Positions 25,727 to 32,812 of a stretch of DNA of 58,796 nucleotides are shown in pieces. A program made the translations under genes and the position numbers. The notes beneath the pieces were generated by a model. The model was not told the origin of the DNA. It did no database searches and saw only the letters and a list, made by a program, of their open reading frames with translations. Where the stretch lies: assembly GCA_902790375.1 (NCBI GenBank), contig CADARY010000035.1, positions 1 through 58,796 on the forward strand, read 5' to 3'. This DNA is from Oscillospiraceae bacterium (lineage in GTDB: Bacteria; Bacillota; Clostridia; Oscillospirales; Oscillospiraceae). Numbering within the stretch: the first letter of the stretch is position 1; each line of letters opens with the position of its first letter.

Positions 25727-25760
25727 ATCTTACCACAGGGATCGTCACAGAAGTGTCACA
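25727..25760 (-). promoter_or_regulatory. Two-box activator-type promoter, LysM copy 1
   Basis: On the minus strand TGTGAC (25760-25755), 5 bp, TGTGAC (25749-25744), 11 bp, then TAAGAT (25732-25727) as the -10. No -35 consensus. The 11-bp period fits tandem binding by an OmpR/PhoB-type response regulator. The same layout occurs at 32720 and 39442. Confidence 0.75.
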
Positions 25761-25772
25761 CCGCGCCGGGTA

Positions 25773-26522
25773 TCAGAAATCCAGCTCCTTGTTGCGGAAG
25801 ACCGCCCAGGTCAGCGCGAGGGCCGAGCCGATATACAGCACGATGCCCAGCGCCAGGATCAGGACCCCCGCGGCGGTCGAGCCGTAGGTGAAATCGGCGG
25901 CGGCGCGCGACGCAAAGCCGAAGATATACCAGCGATCGGGATGGAAGCGCTCCACCTGCGGCAGCATTTTGGCAAAGACGATGACGACGGGCAGGATGAT
26001 GTCCAGCGTCAGGAACATGAACACGCCGAAGGGCGCGCTCCCCGTCAGGTAGAAGAATACTGCCGAGAGCGTCACGACCGCGAGGGTCGAATAGAGCGCC
26101 GTCACGATCGAGGAGACAATGGCCCGCGTCTCGGCGGGCGTCAGGCTCACGCCGAGCACGCGCCGCATCAGCATCACGCCGAGCCCGTACAGCAGATACA
26201 TCTGCCCGAGCAGGAAGAGGGAATCGAGGAACTTTGCCAGGATGAACTTCCAGCGGGAAACGCCGCGCCCGATCACGCTGATGAGCGTCATGGAGCGAAA
26301 CTCATCCCCGAAAACGCTCAGCAAAACCACGAGTCCGAACAGGAGATCCACCGTGCCCGTGACGCTCATGATCGAGGAGGTAAACTTCAGCCCCTTCTGC
26401 GGCGCACTTTCGATGCCGTCGACCGTGCCGAAGACCGTCGCCGCGAGGGCCAGGGCCAGGGCGATCCAGAAGGACCGCTTGCGCATGATCCTGCGAAAAT
26501 CGGCAGTCAGAAGCTTTCTCAC
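25773..26522 (-). CDS. ABC-2 type transporter permease (second)
   Basis: 249 residues from a GTG at 26522 that overlaps the previous stop (GTGA) and follows AAAGGAGCTGGAACT. Six hydrophobic helices are visible, for example WIALALALAATVFGT and VLILALGIVLYIGSALALTW. Together with the next permease and the ATPase it forms a complete ABC-2 exporter of the lantibiotic-immunity/bacitracin-resistance type. Substrate unknown. The four genes M13 peptidase-ATPase-permease-permease overlap or abut and form one operon. Confidence 0.85.
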   Translation of the reverse strand: MRKLLTADFRRIMRKRSFWIALALALAATVFGTVDGIESAPQKGLKFTSSIMSVTGTVDLLFGLVVLLSVFGDEFRSMTLISVIGRGVSRWKFILAKFLDSLFLLGQMYLLYGLGVMLMRRVLGVSLTPAETRAIVSSIVTALYSTLAVVTLSAVFFYLTGSAPFGVFMFLTLDIILPVVIVFAKMLPQVERFHPDRWYIFGFASRAAADFTYGSTAAGVLILALGIVLYIGSALALTWAVFRNKELDF

Positions 26523-27235
26523 AGTTCCAGCTCCTTTCTGTTGAAGATGAGGATATTGAGCCACACCACGCCGCCGAGGTAGATCACCAGCGCGGGGATG
26601 AGCTGCCAGCCGAATTCGCCCGCCTGGATGGCCGTGCAGGAGGCGTTCAGCAGCCCCTCATAGCTCAGGTCGTACAGCGGCAGATGGCTCCAGTCCTGGA
26701 TCGCCCTGAGAAAGAGCGAGGAGAGCATGGAGCAGATGATGAGCGTCACAGTCCCGGCCGCCGCGCTCCAGGTCAGGAACATCACAAGCGATGCCAGCGC
26801 CATATACCCGACGCCGCGCAGCACGCAGACGACGCAGAAGTACAGAAAATGCAGGTTCTGCCGCGGCGTGATGGCAAGGTTTGAAAAGCTGTTGCGGATA
26901 AAGACCACAAGGAACACCGCCGCCACGGCGCAGCCCAGAAGGATGGCCGCGTCCAGCAGCTTTGCGATCACGACCTTCTCCCGGGACAGGCCGCGCCCGA
27001 TCACGCACTGCAGCGTGCCGCTTTTGAACTCATCGCCGTAGACAGCCAGAAAAATCGGGATGCACAGGAAGGGCAGGCCGATGTCCTCCAGCGTTGTCCG
27101 GGTCATTTCAAGATACTCCGCCGCAATGCCGTCCGGCTTGCGCAGGGCAAAGAGCGCAAGCGTCAGCACGATCAGCACATAGAAGCCCGGCTTGCGCAGG
27201 ACACGGCGCAGATCCGCACGTATCAGAAGCCTCAT
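26519..27235 (-). CDS. ABC-2 type transporter permease (first)
   Basis: 238 residues. Six hydrophobic segments are visible (GFYVLIVLTLALFAL, LGCAVAAVFLVVFI, LASLVMFLTWSAAAGTVTLI and others). It resembles its neighbour in several places (GDEFKSGTLQCVIGRGLSR against GDEFRSMTLISVIGRGVSR), so the two permeases probably arose by duplication and pair as a heterodimer. Its ATG overlaps the ATPase stop by 4 bases. Confidence 0.85.
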   Translation of the reverse strand: MRLLIRADLRRVLRKPGFYVLIVLTLALFALRKPDGIAAEYLEMTRTTLEDIGLPFLCIPIFLAVYGDEFKSGTLQCVIGRGLSREKVVIAKLLDAAILLGCAVAAVFLVVFIRNSFSNLAITPRQNLHFLYFCVVCVLRGVGYMALASLVMFLTWSAAAGTVTLIICSMLSSLFLRAIQDWSHLPLYDLSYEGLLNASCTAIQAGEFGWQLIPALVIYLGGVVWLNILIFNRKELEL

Positions 27236-28053
27236 TCCTTCGACCCTCCGATCAGGCGGAAGTAGAAATCCTCCAGCGAGGATCTCTCCACCACCTCGCG
27301 CATGATCTTGATGCCGTTGGCCTCCAGCACCTCGCGGGCCTTCTTGAGATCGTTGACCGCGATTTCCACGGCGGGCTGGTTCTCCTGCAGATCCTGCTGG
27401 GTGATCTCCCGGACGACGACGCCCTCATTGACGATGCCGAAGCGGTCGGCGGTATGCTCCAGCTCCCCGAGGATGTGGGAGGAGACGATGACGGTCATGT
27501 TGTACTCGTCGCGCAGGCGCTGCACCAGATGGCGCACATCGGCGATGCCCTGGGGATCAAGGCCGTTGGTGGGCTCGTCCAGGATCAGCAGCTCGGGATT
27601 GCCGAGGATGGCGTTGGCGATGCCGAGGCGCTGCTGCATGCCGAGGGAATAGCTCTTGACGGGCTTCTTGACCCCCTGCAGGCCCACGATCTCGAGCACC
27701 CGGTCGATCTCCTTCTTCTGCTCCCGGTCCGGGATGCCCTTGACGGTGGCATAGTATTCCAGATTCCGGCGGGCGTTCAGGTAGCTGTAAAAGCGCGTGC
27801 CCACCAGAAAGCCCACCCGGCTGCGGTTTTTGAGCAGGGTCTGCTTATTGGTCGAGCCCATGATGGAGACCGTGCCCGCGTTCATCTCCGACAGGCCCAG
27901 GATCATTTTGAAGATGGTGGTCTTGCCCGCGCCGTTGCGGCCGATCAGACCGTAGATGTCCCCGCGGTTGACCTGCATGTTCACGCCCTTGAGCACCTCA
28001 TGGCTGCCGTAGGACTTTTTGACGTTTTCCAGTTTTATCACTGCATCACTCAT
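27232..28053 (-). CDS. ABC transporter ATP-binding protein
   Basis: 273 residues. Walker A is GRNGAGKTT, the signature is YSLGMQQRLG, Walker B is LLILDEPTNGLD and the H-loop is IVSSHILGELE. The closest named families are bacitracin/lantibiotic exporter ATPases (BcrA-type). It powers the two ABC-2 permeases downstream. It has no peptidase C39 domain, so it is not the double-glycine exporter. It starts 15 bp after the M13 peptidase stop behind AAGGGGGAAG. Confidence 0.92.
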   Translation of the reverse strand: MSDAVIKLENVKKSYGSHEVLKGVNMQVNRGDIYGLIGRNGAGKTTIFKMILGLSEMNAGTVSIMGSTNKQTLLKNRSRVGFLVGTRFYSYLNARRNLEYYATVKGIPDREQKKEIDRVLEIVGLQGVKKPVKSYSLGMQQRLGIANAILGNPELLILDEPTNGLDPQGIADVRHLVQRLRDEYNMTVIVSSHILGELEHTADRFGIVNEGVVVREITQQDLQENQPAVEIAVNDLKKAREVLEANGIKIMREVVERSSLEDFYFRLIGGSKE

Positions 28054-28068
28054 GGTCGTTCTTCCCCC

Positions 28069-30129
28069 TTACCAGACTTTGATCCGTTTATCCGGCGCAA
28101 GATACATGCCGTCGCCCTCCTGCACGCCGTAGGTGTCATAAAATTCATCGAACTGCTGCACGCCCACATTGACCCTGTAGAAGCTCAGCGGGTGCACGTC
28201 CCCGGTGAAATACTGCTTTTCCGTCTCCAGCGGGACGTTGGTGCGCCAGACTCTGGCGAAGGAGCGGAAATACCGGTCGTAGTCAAAGCCCGGGATTTTG
28301 GACGCGAGATACAGCGTCACCTTCAGGCCGCCCATATCCGCCGTGGCCTCGGCGTTGACCTGCGCGCCCTTGTAGAGCCCGGAGGCGGGATAGGGGCTGA
28401 GGGTCGAGTAGTAGAGGGCCACGTTGTCGTTGAGGTCGTTGAAGGCCTTCTGATCCTCATAGGGCAGGAGGCTGTTCTTCTTGCCTTCCTTGTCGTACTG
28501 GGAGCCGGTCTTGTCAAAGCCGTGGGTGATCTCATGGCCGATGATCGTGAAGATGCCCGCGAGCTTTTCTTCCCGGCTCAGCTCCGGCGCGTAGGCCGGC
28601 GCCTCGCAGATGCCGGCGAAGATGTAAATGCCGTTGGTGTCCGGCCGGTACATGGCGTTGGTGATCGTCGTGGACAGGATCGGGTTCACCGGGTCCCAAT
28701 AGGCGGCGTCATAGGGCTGCTTTGTCAGCCACGCCGTATGGTCCAGCGCAAAGCGCCGGGAGGCGAAGTAGGCCTCCAGGAAATTCCCGCCCTCCTCATG
28801 GGATTTGAAGCGCAGCTTCCCGTAGTCCACCGAGTCGAAATCCTGGTAGGCGATATGGATGGAGATCGCGTCAAGCTTCTCGATGCTCTTCTGCTTGCCC
28901 TCGTCGGAGAGCCAGGTCTCGGCGGAGAAGATCTCCTTGTAGGCGTCGATGATCTGCTGCGTCGTGTCGCGCAGCTCGGCGATCACGGCGTCGTCAAAGA
29001 AGTTTTCGACATACACGCGGTTCATCGCGCCCACCATGGCGGTGCTGCCGATGTAGCCGTCGAACATGAGCGCATCCTCCAGCATTTCCTCCGTCTCCCC
29101 GGTATCGACCGGGAAGTGCAGCCAGTCCTGGCGGAGCTCCTTCACGGTATCGCAGGCCTCGCGGTCGAGATAGTTCTCGCAGCCGAGCAGATAGTGCACC
29201 GTCAGATAGGCGCGGATCTGTTCGAGATTCCCTTCGCTCCAGATGGAGGGGATGCGCCCGGCGTAGTCGGGGTCGAGGAAGAAGACGTCGTTTTCGCCGA
29301 AGCCCCAGGCGTCCAGCAGGCGGTCCAGCGGGAAGCCGCCGGCGCGGGAGAGCGCCTCCTCCCGGCTGCATACGATGTCGTCCGGATCGGCGAAGACGTT
29401 ATTGACCGCGGCGAGCTTCTTTTCAAAGGCGATGCAGTCCGCCACGATCTGGCGCGCCTCGTCTTCGGACCGGCCGAGACGCCCGAGCAGATACTCCGCA
29501 ATGCTCACGAGCTTCTCATAGGCCTCCAGCGAGCCGGCGTCCAGGGCGTAATAGGAATCGGCCGTGTTCAGGGAGAACGACGGCTCGCTCAGCGCAAGGC
29601 CGTAGGCGTCGTTCTTTTCCGAGTAGGCAGCGCTCCCCTGCTCCACGCACACCGGCGCAAGGCCAAGGGGATTTCTGTCGAGATCCGTAAAGAAGGCCAT
29701 CAGCTCTTCCCCGCTGCCGAGGGAAGCGATATCGTCCAGATACGGGCGAAGCGGCTCGACCCCGTCCCGGTTTCTCGTCTCCCAGTCGGAGGCGAGCTTG
29801 TAGTATGCGCGCAGGACCTTCGCCGTCTCGCCGGGGATGGCCTCGTCGGTCGCGGCTTTCTTTTTCTTGGCGATCACCGCTCTGGAGACATCGTCGAAGA
29901 GGCCGGCATGCGCCTCCCCCTGCTCAAGCTTCCAGTCCTTGTTGACCGCTGCGGCAAAATCGTCCTGCGGGCGGATCTCATCCTCCGCCTTGATCGCCCC
30001 GATCAGGTCCGAATCCACCCAGGATCGCTTCGAGGGGTCGATTTTAGACGCGAGCTCCTCCGGATTGCAGGCGGCAAGAGCGGCGATCATGACAAGCGCA
30101 AGCAGCAGCGCTGTGAGCCTGTTTCTCAT
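28069..30129 (-). CDS. M13 family zinc metallopeptidase lipoprotein (PepO/neprilysin-like)
   Basis: 686 residues. A lipoprotein signal ends AALAACNPEE, so Cys21 should be lipidated and the enzyme held on the outer face. The zinc site HEITH (about 532-536, in TIIGHEITHGFDKTG) and the distal glutamate in NAEATADMGG (about 595; the family usually has ENxAD) are present. M13 enzymes cut peptides of up to about 40 residues. It leads an operon with an ABC-2 exporter, which suggests a peptide detoxification or peptide-signal role. A 16-residue coupled ORF precedes it. Confidence 0.93.
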   Translation of the reverse strand: MRNRLTALLLALVMIAALAACNPEELASKIDPSKRSWVDSDLIGAIKAEDEIRPQDDFAAAVNKDWKLEQGEAHAGLFDDVSRAVIAKKKKAATDEAIPGETAKVLRAYYKLASDWETRNRDGVEPLRPYLDDIASLGSGEELMAFFTDLDRNPLGLAPVCVEQGSAAYSEKNDAYGLALSEPSFSLNTADSYYALDAGSLEAYEKLVSIAEYLLGRLGRSEDEARQIVADCIAFEKKLAAVNNVFADPDDIVCSREEALSRAGGFPLDRLLDAWGFGENDVFFLDPDYAGRIPSIWSEGNLEQIRAYLTVHYLLGCENYLDREACDTVKELRQDWLHFPVDTGETEEMLEDALMFDGYIGSTAMVGAMNRVYVENFFDDAVIAELRDTTQQIIDAYKEIFSAETWLSDEGKQKSIEKLDAISIHIAYQDFDSVDYGKLRFKSHEEGGNFLEAYFASRRFALDHTAWLTKQPYDAAYWDPVNPILSTTITNAMYRPDTNGIYIFAGICEAPAYAPELSREEKLAGIFTIIGHEITHGFDKTGSQYDKEGKKNSLLPYEDQKAFNDLNDNVALYYSTLSPYPASGLYKGAQVNAEATADMGGLKVTLYLASKIPGFDYDRYFRSFARVWRTNVPLETEKQYFTGDVHPLSFYRVNVGVQQFDEFYDTYGVQEGDGMYLAPDKRIKVW

Positions 30130-30176
30130 GGCGCGCTCCCCTCCTGTCCGGGTACAAAGCGAATGTTGTCTGTCAT
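30126..30176 (-). CDS. 16-residue leader ORF coupled to the M13 peptidase
   Basis: ATG at 30176 behind a near-perfect AGGAGGTTTTTTG; encodes MTDNIRFVPGQEGSAP and stops at the TGA that overlaps the M13 ATG (ATGA). The M13 start has its own GGAGGGGAG inside this ORF. The arrangement looks like a translational coupler or leader peptide; it could be a short decayed gene. Confidence 0.5.
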   Translation of the reverse strand: MTDNIRFVPGQEGSAP

Positions 30177-30259
30177 CAAAAAACCTCCTGATTCTCTGCA
30201 GTGTGTTCCGCGCCGGGCCGCCCGCGGGCGCTCCCGTCGAATAATGCGGCGGCGCCTTT

Positions 30260-30289
30260 ATAATAAACTATAAACGCCCCGCCGCGCAA
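30260..30289 (-). promoter_or_regulatory. Possible promoter of the M13 peptidase-ABC operon
   Basis: Minus strand TTGCGC (30289-30284), 18 bp, TATTAT (30265-30260). The -35 is poor. Confidence 0.4.
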
Positions 30290-30335
30290 GAAGTAAATGG
30301 GAAACGAGCCGTTCCCTGCCTTGATTTAAGATTTT

Positions 30336-30487
30336 ATGGGTATCGGCATTCATCAGCAAGGTTCCCTGTATGACCGTAGGGGCGATTCACGAATCGCCCG
30401 GCGGCAAAGGCCGCATCCGACGAATGCGCGTGAACGGCCCCTACGATGTACGCGGTGATTGTTAGCTGACGTAAGCCGATACCCATA
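30336..30487. repeat. MITE-like insertion with target-site duplication, enclosing a CGTAGGGG unit (copy F)
   Basis: Terminal inverted repeats ATGGGTATCGGC (30336-30347) and GCCGATACCCAT (30475-30486) are perfect over 12 bp and similar over 22. The flanks carry the 10-bp direct repeat TTAAGATTTT (30326-30335 and 30488-30497), as expected of a target duplication. Inside is CGTAGGGGCGATTC at 30375 and GGCCCCTACG ending near 30445. It occupies most of the 460-bp gap between the divergent M13 and zinc-ribbon genes. Confidence 0.75.
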
Positions 30488-30524
30488 TTAAGATTTTTTT
30501 AGGCGCCGCGCCCTGTCTCAGACC

Positions 30525-30553
30525 TTGCTTTTTTGCAAGAAACTGGTTATGAT
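30525..30553 (+). promoter_or_regulatory. Possible promoter of the zinc-ribbon protein gene
   Basis: TTGCTT (30525-30530), 17 bp, TATGAT (30548-30553), 37 bp before the ATG. Confidence 0.5.
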
Positions 30554-30590
30554 GGGGATACAATCTTTTTTTAAGGAGGACAACCCGAAT

Positions 30591-32333
30591 ATGAAGAAAA
30601 TCATCGCCGCCGCGCTGGTGCTTGTGATGCTGTTCTCGCTGAGCGTGAGCGCATCCGCAGCCACCGTGACCACCGCCGGCAATATGACCGACCAGCTTGA
30701 GCTGCTCTACCGGAACTTCAGCGCCCTCAAGCAGGACGACGCCCCCACCGCCTGGTACTATGCCGTGACGGATCTGGACCACAACGGGAGACTTGAGCTG
30801 CTGGCCGTCACGACCACCAGCGATCTGCGCAACGACGCGAAGCTCAAGGGCTGGGAGGTCAGCCAGGACGGCCAGCGCATCGAGCCCGTGAAGCACGAGT
30901 TTTCCGACGCCGCCGACCCCGCCCTGAAGGACGGCTTCCCCAACATCATGACGGACAGCGCCGACACCTTCTATGACGACGCTGCCAAGATGTGGACCTA
31001 CGTCTTCACCGACTACTCCGAGCTGAGCCATGATCTGACCCCCGAGGAGTCCGCGCAGGCCAACGGCATGCAGCACGTGAACACCGCCATCACCTCGACC
31101 TACGGCCTGTCCAAGCACGACGATCATTTTGACCGCGGCGTGCTGGGCGTCAAGATGGTCACGATCATCGACGGGAAGACGGATATCACCTACATAGACA
31201 AGGACGGCAAGGAGATGACCGAGGATCAGTTCCTCAGCGTCGGCAACACCGCCTTTGCCGGCAAGCAGAGAAGCAACACCGGCTTCGACTGGTTCCCCGC
31301 TTCCGAGGCCTCGAGCCAGGAGCGCTTTGTCAAGAGCTACAGTGTGTTTGACAACACCCTCGCCGCCGGCCGGGAGAACCGCCCCAACACCGCGCCCGCC
31401 GCGCTGTCCCTGGCTGTCACCAAGAACCCCACCAACGAGACCCACAACGCCGGCGAGACCGCCCTGTTCATCGCCGACGCTCTCAACTACACAAGCTGCA
31501 CCTGGAGCTTTGTCGACCCCAGCGGCAACGTCAAGACTCCCGGTGAGTTCATGGCGATCTGCGGCGGCAGCGTCGTCGGCGAGAACAGCACGCGCCTTTC
31601 CATCAGCAACGTCAACACCGGCATGAACGGCTGGGGCGTCTACTGCACCTTCCGCCAGAACAACCAGAGCGCCCGCACCACCACCGCCTATATCTACACG
31701 CGCTTTGCCCAGGAGCAGCTCAAGAACAAGAACGTGACCGACTTCTACACGACCTGGGCCTGGCTCTACGGCACCTGGATCTGCCCCCTGTGCGGCAGCG
31801 AGGTCTGGGGCGACTACTGCCCGTACTGCGGCTTCGACCCCGACTATTACTACTATTACTACAGCAACGACTATATTGACCCCTCGCTCATTATCCCGTA
31901 CTACGGCGGTTACACCGGCTCCGGCACTCTCGACGGCTACACCGGCTCCGGCTCCTTCGACGACGCCTGGTACTGCCCGCTGTGCGGCAGCGGCAACAAC
32001 GGAACCATCTGCTGGAACTGCGGCTATGACCCCGTCATGGGCTACATCCCCGGCAGCGGCTATGGCGTCTTCGACGGCGGCTATGACCCCGGCTATGGCT
32101 ACACCGGCTCCGGCTCCTTTGACAACGGCTACACCGGCTCCGGCTCCTTTGACGCGGACTGGTACTGCCCGATGTGCGGCGTAGGCAATGTCGGCACCAG
32201 CGTCTGCTGGAACTGCGGCTACAGCCGCGGCAGCGAGGTCGTCACCGTCTGGAACGAGCCCGTCTACGATTACTGGAACGAAAACTACGGCTACGGCGAA
32301 GGAAGCTGGGACGATTACGGCTGGGACTGGTAA
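30591..32333 (+). CDS. Secreted protein with three C-terminal zinc-ribbon-like modules
   Basis: 580 residues from the ATG at 30591 (TTAAGGAGGACAACCCGAAT). A signal peptide MKKIIAAALVLVMLFSLSVS ends ASAA. Residues about 25-400 are unfamiliar, with an Ig-like stretch near 290-375. The C-terminus holds three four-cysteine knuckle pairs, CPLCGSEVWGDYCPYCG, CPLCGSGNNGTICWNCG and CPMCGVGNVGTSVCWNCG. They are separated by Tyr/Gly-rich linkers with repeated YTGSGSFD. Double zinc ribbons are normally cytoplasmic; in an exported protein they are odd. Function unknown: possibly metal capture, wall interaction or a redox-sensitive surface domain. Confidence 0.8.
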   Translation: MKKIIAAALVLVMLFSLSVSASAATVTTAGNMTDQLELLYRNFSALKQDDAPTAWYYAVTDLDHNGRLELLAVTTTSDLRNDAKLKGWEVSQDGQRIEPVKHEFSDAADPALKDGFPNIMTDSADTFYDDAAKMWTYVFTDYSELSHDLTPEESAQANGMQHVNTAITSTYGLSKHDDHFDRGVLGVKMVTIIDGKTDITYIDKDGKEMTEDQFLSVGNTAFAGKQRSNTGFDWFPASEASSQERFVKSYSVFDNTLAAGRENRPNTAPAALSLAVTKNPTNETHNAGETALFIADALNYTSCTWSFVDPSGNVKTPGEFMAICGGSVVGENSTRLSISNVNTGMNGWGVYCTFRQNNQSARTTTAYIYTRFAQEQLKNKNVTDFYTTWAWLYGTWICPLCGSEVWGDYCPYCGFDPDYYYYYYSNDYIDPSLIIPYYGGYTGSGTLDGYTGSGSFDDAWYCPLCGSGNNGTICWNCGYDPVMGYIPGSGYGVFDGGYDPGYGYTGSGSFDNGYTGSGSFDADWYCPMCGVGNVGTSVCWNCGYSRGSEVVTVWNEPVYDYWNENYGYGEGSWDDYGWDW

Positions 32334-32357
32334 TCAGGCAAATCGCATACATTGAAA

Positions 32358-32388
32358 AACGGAGAGGCCGTATTCCGGTCTCTCCGTT
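32358..32388. terminator. Terminator between convergent genes
   Basis: AACGGAGAGGCC (32358-32369) / GGTCTCTCCGTT (32377-32388), one mismatch. Confidence 0.75.
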
Positions 32389-32421
32389 GCCTTTATTCTG
32401 CTTTCTTTATTCCGCAGCCCC

Positions 32422-32658
32422 TCAGCGGACGCGGATCACGTCGCCGGTGCGGATGACGTCGACATTCTTGATCTTGCCGGGGTTGAGCTGCTGGATGGCA
32501 TAGGGGCTGGTGCCGAACATCTGGGCGATGTTGCCGAGATAGTCGTTGGGGGCGATGCGGTAATAGGTCGCGCCGCCTTCGGTCCAGTACTGGCCGTTGG
32601 CATGAGGGGCTCCGCCGGTGACATTCCCTGCCTGCTGATCGTTGATGATGTTAGCCAT
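32422..32658 (-). CDS. Double-glycine-leader LysM microprotein (copy 2)
   Basis: 78 residues, ATG at 32658. Leader MANIINDQQAGNVTGG, then a LysM domain (YYRIAPNDYLGNIAQMFGTS). About 92% identical to the protein at 25424; the upstream region, including the promoter boxes, is also conserved, so the duplication carried its control region. The downstream neighbour differs (copy 1 precedes an L,D-transpeptidase, copy 2 a convergent secreted protein). Predicted export by a peptidase-containing ABC transporter and binding to peptidoglycan. Confidence 0.85.
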   Translation of the reverse strand: MANIINDQQAGNVTGGAPHANGQYWTEGGATYYRIAPNDYLGNIAQMFGTSPYAIQQLNPGKIKNVDVIRTGDVIRVR

Positions 32659-32719
32659 GATAATTTCTCCTTTTTATTCGTTTTGTTTGTTTTCTGTTTT
32701 CTTCCCTGCTTGCGAGATC

Positions 32720-32753
32720 ATCTTACCACAGCTTTTGTCACAAAAGCGTCACA
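32720..32753 (-). promoter_or_regulatory. Two-box activator-type promoter, LysM copy 2
   Basis: Minus strand TGTGAC (32753-32748), 5 bp, TGTGAC (32742-32737), 11 bp, TAAGAT (32725-32720). Spacing identical to the site at 25727. Confidence 0.75.
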
Positions 32754-32812
32754 GCCCTGTCGGGGCGCCGGGAGGCGCCCCGCCGTATTCCCGATGGATC
32801 GGCGGAGCAGTA

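Noticed and set aside
27232-28053. Exporter for the double-glycine microproteins
   Set aside because: The ATPase has no C39 peptidase or membrane domain; it belongs to an ABC-2 resistance-type transporter, so proximity to the LysM gene is not enough.
27094-30273. 1059-codon plus-strand frame opposite the ABC ATPase and M13 peptidase
   Set aside because: Antisense shadow: no signal or domain, and the minus-strand genes carry Walker, ABC-signature and HEXXH motifs with good ribosome sites.
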